In this document: positions 1 to 7,900 of the stretch, piece by piece
Layout of the letters: every line of letters starts with the position of its first letter
Position numbering within the stretch: the stretch's first letter is position 1
NCBI GenBank assembly: GCA_024123955.1
Contig: CP099652.1
Coordinates: 3,720,001 to 3,784,000, forward strand
Source of the DNA: Oxalobacteraceae bacterium OTU3CINTB1
GTDB lineage: Bacteria > Pseudomonadota > Gammaproteobacteria > Burkholderiales > Burkholderiaceae_D
Length of the DNA: 64,000 bases
Direction of reading: 5' to 3'
Notes under the pieces: model-generated
What the model saw: only the letters and a program-made list of their open reading frames with translations
Told to the model about the DNA's origin: nothing
The model's database searches: none
Program-made: the position numbers and the translations under genes

Positions 1-822
1 CGGCAGCAGCGCCGGCAGCGCGCCCGCGTATTTCAAGCGGCCCAGGCTGCGCGCGGCGCGCAGCCTGATCTGCCAGTAACTGTCGTCCAGCGCCGCCATC
101 AGGGCGGTGCCGACGGCCGCTGGATTGACCGCGTCGGCGCCGTCCCGGACCAGGGCCAGTTTGCCCAGGGTCGTCGCCGCTTCCTCGCGCACTTGCCATA
201 CGGGGTCGCGCAGCGCGTCGAGCAAGGCCGCGGCGGTGTCCGCGCCGGCGCCGTAACCGACGGCGCCAACCGCCGCGCGCCGCACTTCGGCGTCCGGGTC
301 GCGGCTGACCAGCGCGGTCAGCGCCGGCAGCGCGGCGGGTTGTTTCAGGTAGCCCAGCACGGCGACGGCTTCCCGGCGCACCGTTGCGTCGCTATCGGCA
401 AGCGCCGCCAGCGCCGGCGCGTAGCTGTGCGGCGAACGCAATTCGCGCACGGCGCGCAGCACGGCGGTTTTTACGAAAGGATCGGCGTGCGCGAGGTGCG
501 GCAGCAGCACCTCGGCACTGTCCGGCTGTTTTACTTCGCTCAAGCTTTGGGCCGCTGCTTGCCGCACGCTTTGGTCCTGGTCGCCGAGGAGGAGGGCGAG
601 GCCGGCCACGCCGTCCGGGGTCTCGAACCCTTCGAGCGCGCGCGCGGCTTCGGCGCGCACGGTGGCGTCGGCGTCGCACAGCGCTTGAATGAACAGGTCG
701 GCGTGTTCCTCGCCGGCCCAGTCGGCCAGGTCCAGCAAGGCGATGCGGCGGACGGTGGCGTCGGAGTTGGACAGGCGCTGGCGCAGTTCGTGCAGTTCGG
801 TGTCGTCGTTTACGGTGTTCAT
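1..822 (-). CDS. HEAT-repeat protein, 3' end outside window
   Basis: The frame opens with ATG at 822 and stays open to base 1, giving at least 274 residues. The translation is a chain of roughly 31-residue helical repeats of the HEAT/PBS-lyase type, each with a DATVRR or DPxVR signature followed by an alanine/leucine helix (for example SDATVRRIALLDLADWAG near residues 20-37, and later DPDAEVRRAAVGAVG and DSYWQIRLRAARSLG). No signal peptide or catalytic motif is visible. It starts 9 bases after the stop of the ABC ATPase, so it is the last visible gene of the importer/flavoprotein operon. HEAT proteins usually act as protein-interaction scaffolds. A role in assembling or maturing the operon's redox proteins is inference only. 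The C-terminus is missing, so a further domain cannot be excluded. Confidence 0.8.
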   Translation of the reverse strand, partial: MNTVNDDTELHELRQRLSNSDATVRRIALLDLADWAGEEHADLFIQALCDADATVRAEAARALEGFETPDGVAGLALLLGDQDQSVRQAAAQSLSEVKQPDSAEVLLPHLAHADPFVKTAVLRAVRELRSPHSYAPALAALADSDATVRREAVAVLGYLKQPAALPALTALVSRDPDAEVRRAAVGAVGYGAGADTAAALLDALRDPVWQVREEAATTLGKLALVRDGADAVNPAAVGTALMAALDDSYWQIRLRAARSLGRLKYAGALPALLP

Positions 823-831
823 GGGGTCCTT

Positions 832-1665
832 TTAGATGGCGAATTGCAGTTGGCGCAGCGTAGGCGCGCCCAACGGGCTGAGTCGTTCCAGCGGCAGATC
901 GGCGTTGGCCGGATGCAGCAGTTGCAGGCAGCGCCGCTTGAGCGCCGTGAACTCGGGCGATGTCACCAGCGACGCGTCGCGCGGGCGCGCAAAAGGCACC
1001 GCGATCTGCTCGATGATGCGTCCCGGACGCGGGCTCATCACCAGCACGCGGTCGGCCAGGAACAGCGCCTCGTCGATGTCGTGCGTGATGAAGACGATGG
1101 TGGTGCGGATGCGCGCCCACAAATCCAGCAACAGCTGCTGCATCATCAGGCGCGTTTGCGCGTCGAGCGCGCCGAACGGCTCGTCCATCAGCATCACGCG
1201 CGGATGGTTGATCAGCACGCGCGCGATTTCGACGCGCTGCTTCATGCCGCCCGACAGCTGCGCCGGATAGTGCCCGGCGAACGCCTCCAGTCCCACCAGG
1301 GCCAGCAACTCCAGCGCGCGGCGGCGGCGCTCGGCGCGCGGCACGCCTTGCATCTTCAGGCCGAAGGCGACGTTGTCGACCACTTTTCGCCACGGGAATA
1401 GCGTGTGGTGCTGGAACACCAGGCCCCGTTCGGCGTGCGGGCCGTCAATGGCGCGGCCGTCGACGGTGATGGCGCCACGGCTCGGCCGCAGATGGCCGGC
1501 CAGCGCGCCGAGCAAGGTCGACTTGCCGCAGCCGGAAGGGCCGAGCAGGCAGACAAACTCGCCCGGGGCCACCGTCAGGCTGACGTCCTGCACCGCCTCG
1601 AACGCCTGGGCGCCGTGTCCCACCCGCAGATGCAGCTTGTCGATGTCAATTTGGCCCACGCTCAT
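832..1665 (-). CDS. ABC transporter ATP-binding protein, SsuB/TauB-like
   Basis: This 277-residue ATPase should energise uptake of a small anion (sulfonate, nitrate or taurine class) together with the permease and binding protein upstream. It carries a Walker A motif (GPSGCGKSTL), the ABC signature LSGGMKQRVEIARVL, Walker B MLMDEPFGALD and the switch histidine in FITHDIDEA, so it looks fully active. The C-terminal tail after about residue 205 is typical of the nitrate/sulfonate/taurine ATPase group. I chose the ATG at 1665 because it overlaps the permease stop in an ATGA junction; the frame stays open further upstream, but that extension lies over the permease gene and is not coding. The exact substrate cannot be read from the sequence. 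Confidence 0.92.
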   Translation of the reverse strand: MSVGQIDIDKLHLRVGHGAQAFEAVQDVSLTVAPGEFVCLLGPSGCGKSTLLGALAGHLRPSRGAITVDGRAIDGPHAERGLVFQHHTLFPWRKVVDNVAFGLKMQGVPRAERRRRALELLALVGLEAFAGHYPAQLSGGMKQRVEIARVLINHPRVMLMDEPFGALDAQTRLMMQQLLLDLWARIRTTIVFITHDIDEALFLADRVLVMSPRPGRIIEQIAVPFARPRDASLVTSPEFTALKRRCLQLLHPANADLPLERLSPLGAPTLRQLQFAI

Positions 1666-2528
1666 GGCTTGCCCTCCGGTTGGTGCCAGGGCATCAGGAC
1701 CTGGCCGATGGTTTTGACCAGCGCGCTGCTGCCCATGCCCAGCAGGCCGATGACCAGCATGCCGACGACGATGTCGGCGTAGTTCTGGATCGTGTACGAG
1801 GCCCAGGTGTAGTAGCCGATGCCGAACTGGCCGGAGATCATCTCCGCCGTGACCAGGCAGAACCACGCGGTGCCCATGCCGATCGACAGGCCGGTGACGA
1901 TGCTCGGCGCGGCACCCGGCAGCACCACCTCGGTGAAGATGGCGCGCCGTCCGCCGCCCAGGCTGCGGGCCGAGGCGACCAGGCGCGGATCGATGTTCTC
2001 GACGCCGTGGACGGTGTTGAGCAGGATCGGAAACAGCGCGCCGGTGAAGGTGATGAACACCATCGACAACTCGGACGACGGGAACATCAGGATCGCCAGC
2101 GGTATCCAGGCGACCGCCGGGATCGGCCGCAGCATTTCGAGCGGCGGCATCAGCCAGCTTTCCAGCCGGCGCGAGCGGCCGATGGCCAGGCCGAGCAGGA
2201 TGCCGAGCAGCGCGGCGACCAGGAAGCCGCTGAACACGCGCGCCACGCTGGCCTTCAGGTGGCCCAGCAACTGCGGCGATTGCAGCAGGGTCCAACCGGC
2301 GTGCGCGACCTCGGTCGGCGGCGGCACGTTTTGAAACGTCACCAGGCCGAGGTTCAGGTGGCTGGCCGAGGCCCATTGCCAGGCCAGCAGGCACACCACC
2401 AGGGAGGTGGCGCCGGCGCTCCAGCGGGCGGCGCCTGCGCCAAGGCCGGCACCACTGCCGATGCCGCGGCCCGAGGCACCGACGGCCCCGATGCCGTTGC
2501 CGCCCGGCGCTTGCTGTGTGCTCTCCAT
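1662..2528 (-). CDS. ABC transporter permease, SsuC/TauC-like
   Basis: Integral membrane subunit of 288 residues in the BPD_transp_1 family. After a glycine/alanine-rich N-terminal stretch (about residues 1-45) come hydrophobic segments, the first around SLVVCLLAWQWA, and the cytoplasmic EAA-type loop region (ASARSLGGGRRAIFTEVVLPGA, written here only as a location near residues 195-216) that contacts the ATPase. The start at 2528 is preceded by GGAG at good spacing and lies 10 bases after the binding-protein stop. It overlaps the ATPase gene by four bases. The family handles sulfonates, taurine, nitrate or thiamine precursors; nothing in the sequence alone decides among them. Confidence 0.9.
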   Translation of the reverse strand: MESTQQAPGGNGIGAVGASGRGIGSGAGLGAGAARWSAGATSLVVCLLAWQWASASHLNLGLVTFQNVPPPTEVAHAGWTLLQSPQLLGHLKASVARVFSGFLVAALLGILLGLAIGRSRRLESWLMPPLEMLRPIPAVAWIPLAILMFPSSELSMVFITFTGALFPILLNTVHGVENIDPRLVASARSLGGGRRAIFTEVVLPGAAPSIVTGLSIGMGTAWFCLVTAEMISGQFGIGYYTWASYTIQNYADIVVGMLVIGLLGMGSSALVKTIGQVLMPWHQPEGKP

Positions 2529-2538
2529 CGGCGCGCTC

Positions 2539-3951
2539 CTATTTTGCCGCGAGCGCGGACGTGTTGCCCCGCAACGCGGCGAAGTCGAGTACGGAACCGC
2601 CATTGCGCGCCGCCCACGCGTCGGCCGCCGCGCGCGTCAGGAAGGCGCTGGTGTCGCCCTTGGCGGTGACGAACCAGGCGTCGCGGGCGAACAGCTTCAG
2701 GCCGCTGTCGCGGTCATGGGCGTAGACCACGCGTACCTTCTTGCCGTCCTTCTCGAGCCCGCGCAGGGCGGTGAAGGCGGCGTCGGCGCTGGTGTAATGG
2801 CGCACCAGCGGCTCGCCATCGACCCAGATCTGCACCAGCCGCGAAAAGTCGGTGATCGGCTTTCCGGTCGCCGCGTCCTTGGCCACCAGCGGCAGGCGGT
2901 TGTAGTTCTTCAGCCGGGCCTCGTAGTCCAGGCCGGCCTGCTTGAAGGCGGCGCGGAGGTAGCGGTCGTCGATGAAGGTGTTGACGTCGAGGTCGTTGTC
3001 GGTGCGCTTCATCAACCGCAGCGTGTCGATCGAGGTCTTGACGGCCTGGCGGTATTCCGGTTTCCAGCTGAAGTCGCGCGTCTGCAAGCCCAGCGGGCCG
3101 TGGAACAGGTAGTCGACCTCGGCCTCGATGCCGGTCACCTTGGCGATCAGTTCGCTATATTTCTCCGGCTCGGCCGTGATCAGGCGGTCGGCCTCGATGG
3201 CCGCGCGCAGGAAGGCGGTGACGATCTCCGGATACCTGGCCGCGTAGGAAGCGTCGACCAGGCTGCCGTGCAGGGTGGGGGACTTGGCCTGCGAGCCGTC
3301 GAAGATCTTGCGGGCGTAGCCACGGTGCGGAAACAGTTCGGCGAACGGCACGAAATCGGCGTGCGCGTCGATCTTGTTGCTTTGCAGCGCGGAGCCGGCC
3401 ACTTCCGGCGCCTGCGTGACGACGGTGATGTCCTTGTCCAGTTCCCAGCCTTGCGCCTTGATGGCGCGCAGCAGCATGCCGTGCGCGGTGGAGGCGAACG
3501 GCACCGAGATGGTTTTTCCTTTCAGCTCGGCGAGCGACTGCACGGTCGACGCCTTTGGCACCACGATGCCGTTGCCGCTGCCTTGCACGCTGCCCGACAG
3601 CACGCTGATGAACAGGCTTTTCTTGCCGGCCTTCTCGAAGGCGGCGCCGTTGAAGGAACCGGGGAAGTCGGCCATCGAGCCGATGTCGAGCTTGCCGGCA
3701 ACCATCTCGTTGGTCAGCGGTGCGCCGGACGTGAAGTTTTTCCAAACGATGTCGTATTGCGCGTCCTTGTACTTGCCGTCGCGCGGCAGGTATTTCTCCA
3801 GCAGCTTCAGTTCGCGGATCAACAGGCCGCCGGTGGCGCAGTTGATGGTGGTGTCCTGGGTGCCGATGGCGATGCGGATGGTTTCGGCGTTGGCCGCGCC
3901 GGCGCTCAGGGCCGCCAACAGCAGGGTGGTCGAAGTGCGATGCAAGAACAT
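2539..3951 (-). CDS. ABC transporter periplasmic substrate-binding protein
   Basis: A 470-residue secreted binding protein. The N-terminus MFLHRTSTTLLLAALSAGAANA is a clear Sec signal peptide with AxA cleavage near residue 21. The mature part begins ETIRIAIGTQDTT and follows the SsuA/NMT1 layout (for example APEVAGSALQSNKIDAHADF, a typical cleft segment of the family). It is about 130 residues longer than ordinary SsuA proteins. The extra C-terminal part (about residues 355-470) contains VVYAHDRDSGLKLFARDAWFV and looks like an appended small domain. ATG at 3951 was chosen because the signal peptide begins there. It is 17 bases downstream of the ferredoxin stop, in one operon with the redox genes, which suggests that the imported compound is the redox enzyme's substrate (inference). 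Confidence 0.88.
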   Translation of the reverse strand: MFLHRTSTTLLLAALSAGAANAETIRIAIGTQDTTINCATGGLLIRELKLLEKYLPRDGKYKDAQYDIVWKNFTSGAPLTNEMVAGKLDIGSMADFPGSFNGAAFEKAGKKSLFISVLSGSVQGSGNGIVVPKASTVQSLAELKGKTISVPFASTAHGMLLRAIKAQGWELDKDITVVTQAPEVAGSALQSNKIDAHADFVPFAELFPHRGYARKIFDGSQAKSPTLHGSLVDASYAARYPEIVTAFLRAAIEADRLITAEPEKYSELIAKVTGIEAEVDYLFHGPLGLQTRDFSWKPEYRQAVKTSIDTLRLMKRTDNDLDVNTFIDDRYLRAAFKQAGLDYEARLKNYNRLPLVAKDAATGKPITDFSRLVQIWVDGEPLVRHYTSADAAFTALRGLEKDGKKVRVVYAHDRDSGLKLFARDAWFVTAKGDTSAFLTRAAADAWAARNGGSVLDFAALRGNTSALAAK

Positions 3952-3968
3952 GTCATTCTCCAGAAAGG

Positions 3969-4202
3969 TCAGCGCAACAGGTAAGGAATATCGACCGTGA
4001 CGGCGCCGGTCGGGCAATCTTTTTCGCAGGGCATGCAGTACCAGCATTCGTCGAATTTCATGAAGGCCTTGCCTTTGGTGAAGTCGATGGCCAGCACGTC
4101 AAGCGGGCAGACATCGACGCACACGGTGCAGCCCTTGTCGGCGATGCACAGCTCTTCGTTGACACGGACCGGCACGCTGCTTGGGTTGAGTGCGATGGGC
4201 AT
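3969..4202 (-). CDS. Small 2x[4Fe-4S] ferredoxin
   Basis: A 77-residue ferredoxin with two cysteine clusters: CIADKGCTVCVDVCP and CWYCMPCEKDCP. Each supplies the ligands for a [4Fe-4S] cluster, with the cross-ligated CP arrangement of bacterial ferredoxins. The tail is short (AVTVDIPYLLR). It resembles the ferredoxin-like beta subunits that pair with AprA-type flavoproteins, but lacks the long C-terminal arm of true adenylylsulfate reductase AprB. The gene sits 10 bases after the flavoprotein stop, so the two are very likely co-translated and form an electron-transfer pair (inference). ATG at 4202 gives the MPIALNPSSVPVRV start and has GAGC(T) upstream; an earlier in-frame start would overlap the flavoprotein gene. 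Confidence 0.9.
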   Translation of the reverse strand: MPIALNPSSVPVRVNEELCIADKGCTVCVDVCPLDVLAIDFTKGKAFMKFDECWYCMPCEKDCPTGAVTVDIPYLLR

Positions 4203-4212
4203 GGTGAGCTCC

Positions 4213-5949
4213 TTAAACGGCAAGCGCTTCGGCTTGCGGGGCGGCAATCCGCAGTCGTTGATAGGCCTGCTTCTCCTGTTCGTCGAGGGCGACGATGTAC
4301 GGCTCCAGCGGACGCTTGAAACAGGTCATCTTGCCGTCGACCTTCTTCAGCTGCACGTGGCACAGCCAGTCGGCGTCATTACGCTCGGGATGGTCGACCC
4401 GGTTGTGGTACAGCCCCCAGCGGCTCTCGGTGCGGAACAGCGAGGCGCGCGCGGCCATCTCGGCGCAATCGCGGATCGCGTGCACCTCCAGCGCGCGCAT
4501 CAGCTCGTGCGGACCGGCGGCCGACAAGCGGTCCAGGTCGGCGCGGATGGCCTCGAACCGGGTCAGCCCGATTTCCATCTTGCGGGTGACCTTGGGCGGT
4601 TGCAGGTAGTCGTTGACCATGCGGCGCAGCTTGTATTCGACCTGGGCCGGCGGCAAGCCGTCGGGCCGGTCGAGCGGCGCCCAGACGCGTGTCCGTTCCG
4701 CCTCGACCTGCGCCTCGTCGAGCGGCGCCAGCTCGGTGTCGGCGCAGCGGCGCGCCGCGCTCTCGCCGGCCAGCTTGCCGTAGACGAAGGCGCCCAGCAT
4801 GTAGTTGTGCGGCACGCAAGCCAGGTCGCCGGCCGCGTACAGGCCGGCCACCGTGGTCTCGGCGTGCTCGTTGACCCAGACGCCGGAGGCAGAATGGCCG
4901 CTGCACAGGCCGATCTCCGAGATGTGCATCTCCACCATCTGCTCGCGGTAATCGGTGCCGCGTCCGGCGTGGAAACGGCCGCGGCTTGGCCGCTCGTTGG
5001 TGTGCAGGATGGTTTCGATGGTGCTGATGGTTTCCTCGGCCAGGTGGTCCAGCTTGAGGAACACCGGGCCGTTGCCGCCTTGCAGTTCGTTGTAGAACTC
5101 CTGCATCATCTGGCCGCTCCAGTAATCGCATTCGATGAAGCGCTCGCCCTTGCTATTGGTGGTGAAGCCGCCGAACGGGCCGGTCACATAGGCGCACGCG
5201 GGGCCGTTGTAATCCTTGATCAGCGGATTGATCTGGAAGCATTCGATGCCCGACAGTTCGGCGCCCGCGTGATATGCCATGCTGTAGCCGTCGCCGGCGT
5301 TGGTCGGATTTTCGTAGGTGCCGAACAGGTAGCCCGAGGCCGGCAGTCCCAGCCGCCCGGCGGCGCCGGTGGCCAGCACCACCGCCTTGGCGCGGATCAC
5401 GTGGAAGTCGCCGGTGCGGCAGTCGAAGGACATGGCGCCGGCGATGCTGCCGTCGGCCGCCGTCAGCAGCCGCGTCGCCACCAGCCGGTTGCTGATCTCC
5501 ACGCGCTGGCGCTTGAGGCGGCGGTACAGCACCTTCTTGATGTCGTGGCCCTCGGGCATCGGCAACACGTAGGTGCCCATGTGGTGCACCTTGCGCATCG
5601 CGTAATCGCCGGTTTCGTCCTTCTCGAACTTGACGCCCCAGCGGTCCAGCTCCTCGATCATCGGATAGCTGTTCTGAGCGTAGGCCATCACCGTGCGCTG
5701 GTTGACGATGCCGTCGTTGGCGGTGGTGATCTCCTTGACGTACTGCTCAGGCGTGGCGAAGCCGGGCACGACGGCGTTGTTGAGCCCGTCCATGCCCATG
5801 GAGATGGCGCCGCTGCGTTTGACGTGGGCCTTCTCCAGCAGCAGCACGCGCAGCGTCGGGTCGGCTTCCTTGGCCTTGACGGCGGCCATCGGGCCGGCTG
5901 TGCCGCCGCCGATCACCAGCACGTCGACGGTTTCGATGATGGTTTGCAT
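4213..5949 (-). CDS. AprA/FrdA-family FAD flavoprotein subunit
   Basis: A 578-residue flavoprotein of the succinate dehydrogenase/fumarate reductase/adenylylsulfate reductase superfamily. The dinucleotide-binding motif VLVIGGGTAGP lies at residues 10-20, followed by RSGAISMGMDGLN for the flavin pyrophosphate contact. A second FAD segment, VAGLYAAGDLA, lies near residue 370. The C-terminal segment RTESRWGLYHNRVDHPERND resembles the end of adenylylsulfate reductase alpha subunits more than that of FrdA. No Tat or Sec signal is visible, so it should be cytoplasmic. An in-frame GTG at 5958 exists, but GGAG lies 8 bases before the ATG at 5949, which I prefer. The adjacent ferredoxin suggests a two-subunit oxidoreductase. 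The substrate is unknown; the importer suggests a sulfonate or similar organic acid. Confidence 0.85.
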   Translation of the reverse strand: MQTIIETVDVLVIGGGTAGPMAAVKAKEADPTLRVLLLEKAHVKRSGAISMGMDGLNNAVVPGFATPEQYVKEITTANDGIVNQRTVMAYAQNSYPMIEELDRWGVKFEKDETGDYAMRKVHHMGTYVLPMPEGHDIKKVLYRRLKRQRVEISNRLVATRLLTAADGSIAGAMSFDCRTGDFHVIRAKAVVLATGAAGRLGLPASGYLFGTYENPTNAGDGYSMAYHAGAELSGIECFQINPLIKDYNGPACAYVTGPFGGFTTNSKGERFIECDYWSGQMMQEFYNELQGGNGPVFLKLDHLAEETISTIETILHTNERPSRGRFHAGRGTDYREQMVEMHISEIGLCSGHSASGVWVNEHAETTVAGLYAAGDLACVPHNYMLGAFVYGKLAGESAARRCADTELAPLDEAQVEAERTRVWAPLDRPDGLPPAQVEYKLRRMVNDYLQPPKVTRKMEIGLTRFEAIRADLDRLSAAGPHELMRALEVHAIRDCAEMAARASLFRTESRWGLYHNRVDHPERNDADWLCHVQLKKVDGKMTCFKRPLEPYIVALDEQEKQAYQRLRIAAPQAEALAV

Positions 5950-5983
5950 AGTGTTCACTCCGTGTTGAAAACGACAGGGGCGC

Positions 5984-6727
5984 TCAGCCTCGGCGCGCGA
6001 TCTGCAGGCGATACTGGAAGGCGTCGCCGCGGAAATACAGGTATTCGAAGTCGAGCGGCGTGCCGTCGGCCGCGTGGGTCAGGCGCTCGATGCGCAGCAA
6101 CGCCGTGCCCGCCTCGATGCGCAGCGCGTGGGCCAGCGTGTCGTCGGCCAGCATGGCGTCGATCTGCAGGTCGGCCCGGCCCAGCGCGATGCCGTAATCG
6201 TTTTCCAGGATCAGGAAGATGTCGCGCCCGGCCAGATCCTCGCGGCGCAGGCGCTCGCCGATGTCGGGTGGCAGATAGGTCACCTCCAGCGACACCGGCT
6301 CGCGGTTCAGGTGGCGCACACGCTTGATTTCGGCCACGTCGGCGCCGGGCGCCAAACCCAGCCGCTGCGCCACATGGGCCGGCGCGGCGATGGTCTTGTG
6401 GCTGGTGACCTGGTTGTAGATCTCGTAGCCCATGCGGCCCATGGCCTCGCCGAAGCCCTCGAGCTGGGTCAACTGCTGGAACGCCTTCGGCTTGGAGACG
6501 AATGTGCCCTTGCCGGGGATCTTGAAGATCACGCCTTCCTTTTGCAGGTCGTTGAGCGCCTGGCGCACGGTGATGCGGCTGACGCCGAATATCGTGCTCA
6601 GCTCGCTCTCGGCGGGCAATTTGGCGTGGGCGGGATAACTGCCGTCGAGGATGCGCTCGCGCAGGTTTTCCTTCACCTGCGTATAGAGCGGGACGGGGGA
6701 CAGTTCAACGGTACGAAAATTGGTCAT
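5984..6727 (-). CDS. GntR-family transcriptional regulator (HutC/UTRA type)
   Basis: A 247-residue regulator. The winged helix-turn-helix is at about residues 13-78 (LPAESELSTIFGVSRITVRQALNDL is the core; KIPGKGTFVS is the wing). It is followed by a UTRA ligand-binding domain (HKTIAAPAHVAQRLGLAPGADV through RIERLTHAADGTPLDFEYLYFRGDAFQY). The family responds to small metabolites and usually represses the neighbouring catabolic operon. The start at 6727 is preceded by AGGTG. It lies 34 bases upstream of the flavoprotein gene and reads the same way, so it is likely the first gene of the operon and autoregulated through the palindrome immediately upstream. Confidence 0.92.
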   Translation of the reverse strand: MTNFRTVELSPVPLYTQVKENLRERILDGSYPAHAKLPAESELSTIFGVSRITVRQALNDLQKEGVIFKIPGKGTFVSKPKAFQQLTQLEGFGEAMGRMGYEIYNQVTSHKTIAAPAHVAQRLGLAPGADVAEIKRVRHLNREPVSLEVTYLPPDIGERLRREDLAGRDIFLILENDYGIALGRADLQIDAMLADDTLAHALRIEAGTALLRIERLTHAADGTPLDFEYLYFRGDAFQYRLQIARRG

Positions 6728-6753
6728 CGGTTCACCTGGTCGGCATAAGCCGC

Positions 6754-6777
6754 CATAACCTGTCATAACAGGTCATG
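6754..6777. promoter_or_regulatory. Candidate GntR operator palindrome
   Basis: A perfect 16-bp inverted repeat ACCTGTCATAACAGGT (6758-6773) is extended on both sides by CAT/ATG, with one mismatched pair. It sits 27 bases upstream of the GntR start codon. Spacing and symmetry fit a dimeric GntR operator overlapping the operon promoter. Binding is inferred, not shown. Confidence 0.6.
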
Positions 6778-7229
6778 ACGATCGAAAGAGCTTGCAGTCT
6801 ATCGAGGCTGTTTCGGCGTGTGAACGAATGATTGTGTGTTTGCTTATGCGGAAAATTTTACGCGGCGGGAGGCGCGAGGGGGGCAACAAGGGAGAACGTG
6901 TGCGCAGGCGCGGTTGTGCAACACTTTCCCGGATTCTGCATCCGCAACCGTGTGGGCCGCGCGCCGGAACACCCGCGTAAGGATTTCCCTACAGCGCAAT
7001 CAGGCGCGCCCGATGGCGAACCCGTGGGGATCCGGGCATGCTGCGGCTAGCGCCAGCCGATGCCGACAAGGAGAACGACAATGAGCACAGCAGACACACG
7101 CCGCCCCCCACCACACGCCGTCCGGCAAGGGTTGTTGTAACAATGGAACAGGAAGACGTGACCGGTGTGTTGTCTGGTAGCATGATCGCTACCTTTGATA
7201 CGATTTATTCCGGAGAGTTGCACCCCACC
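6778..7229. other. Divergent intergenic region, 452 bases, no convincing gene
   Basis: This stretch separates the minus-strand GntR operon from the plus-strand response regulator. Short open frames exist in several phases but have no conserved motif and poor ribosome-binding sites. It holds the near-palindrome at 6977-6992 (separate entry). Near 7200-7215 there is CGATTTATTCCGGAGAG, which gives a GGAG about 14 bases before the chosen response-regulator start. Nothing else recognisable. Confidence 0.5.
6977..6992. promoter_or_regulatory. Near-palindrome GTAAGGATTTCCCTAC, copy 1
   Basis: The site follows GTANGGA-WW-TCCNTAC. A second site with the same symmetry (GTACGGAAATCCCTAC) lies upstream of the small orphan gene at the other end of the same signalling cluster. 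It lies about 238 bases before the response-regulator start. The shared design suggests a common regulator, possibly the LuxR-type protein encoded next to it; that is inference. Confidence 0.45.
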
Positions 7230-7862
7230 ATGATAAGAATCCTGATCGCCGACGACCATGCGATCGTACGCGGCGGCCTGCTGCAGCTGTTCGCCCTCGC
7301 GGGCGACGTGACGGTGGTCGCCCAGGCCACCAACGGCGGGCAGGTGATCGAAAGCTTGCGCGGTGTGGCGTGCGATCTGGTGTTGCTGGACATGTCGATG
7401 CCGGGCATCAGCGGCATTGAGCTGATCGGGCGCATCCGCGCCCACGCGCCGACCCTGCCGATCCTGGTGCTGAGCATGCACAACGAGGCGCTGGTGGTGC
7501 GGCGCGCGCTCAAGGCCGGCGCCAACGGCTACATGACCAAGGACGGCGATCCCGAGACCTTGTTGCTGGCCGTGCGCAAGGTCGCCGCAGGCGGGCGCTA
7601 CATCGATCCGGGGTTGGCCGAGCAAATGGTGTTCGAGGGCGAGGCCGGGCAGACCGAGCGGCCCCACGAGCAGTTGTCCAACCGCGAGCTGAGCATCTTC
7701 CGCCTGTTCGTCGGCGGCAAAAGCGTCAACCAGATCGCCGAGGAGCTGGCCATCAGCAACAAAACGGTCAGCACCCACAAGGCGCGCCTGATGCAGAAGA
7801 TGGGTTTCCAGAGCAATGCCGACATGCTGCGATATGGCATCGATCACGCGCTCGGCCAGTAG
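7230..7862 (+). CDS. NarL/FixJ-type response regulator
   Basis: A 210-residue response regulator. The receiver domain (about residues 1-120) has the acidic pair DD at 8-9, phospho-acceptor Asp54 in LVLLDMSMPG and the conserved lysine in YMTKDGD. The C-terminal LuxR-type helix-turn-helix (about 148-208) contains LSNRELSIFRLFVGGKSVNQIAEELAIS and the recognition segment NKTVSTHKARLMQKMGF (positions only as guide). The ATG at 7230 starts exactly at the receiver (MIRILIADDH); the frame is open further upstream, but that part has no domain. The GGAG upstream is rather far away, so the start is probable rather than certain. It is followed after 38 bases by a kinase gene and probably receives phosphate from it. 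Confidence 0.9.
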   Translation: MIRILIADDHAIVRGGLLQLFALAGDVTVVAQATNGGQVIESLRGVACDLVLLDMSMPGISGIELIGRIRAHAPTLPILVLSMHNEALVVRRALKAGANGYMTKDGDPETLLLAVRKVAAGGRYIDPGLAEQMVFEGEAGQTERPHEQLSNRELSIFRLFVGGKSVNQIAEELAISNKTVSTHKARLMQKMGFQSNADMLRYGIDHALGQ

Positions 7863-7900
7863 GCCGGCGATGCCGCCGCGCGCCGCCACGGGGAACCGCC

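Noticed and set aside
6792..7084. Short plus-strand open frames in the gap before the response regulator
   Set aside because: No usable ribosome-binding site, odd amino-acid composition and no domain.
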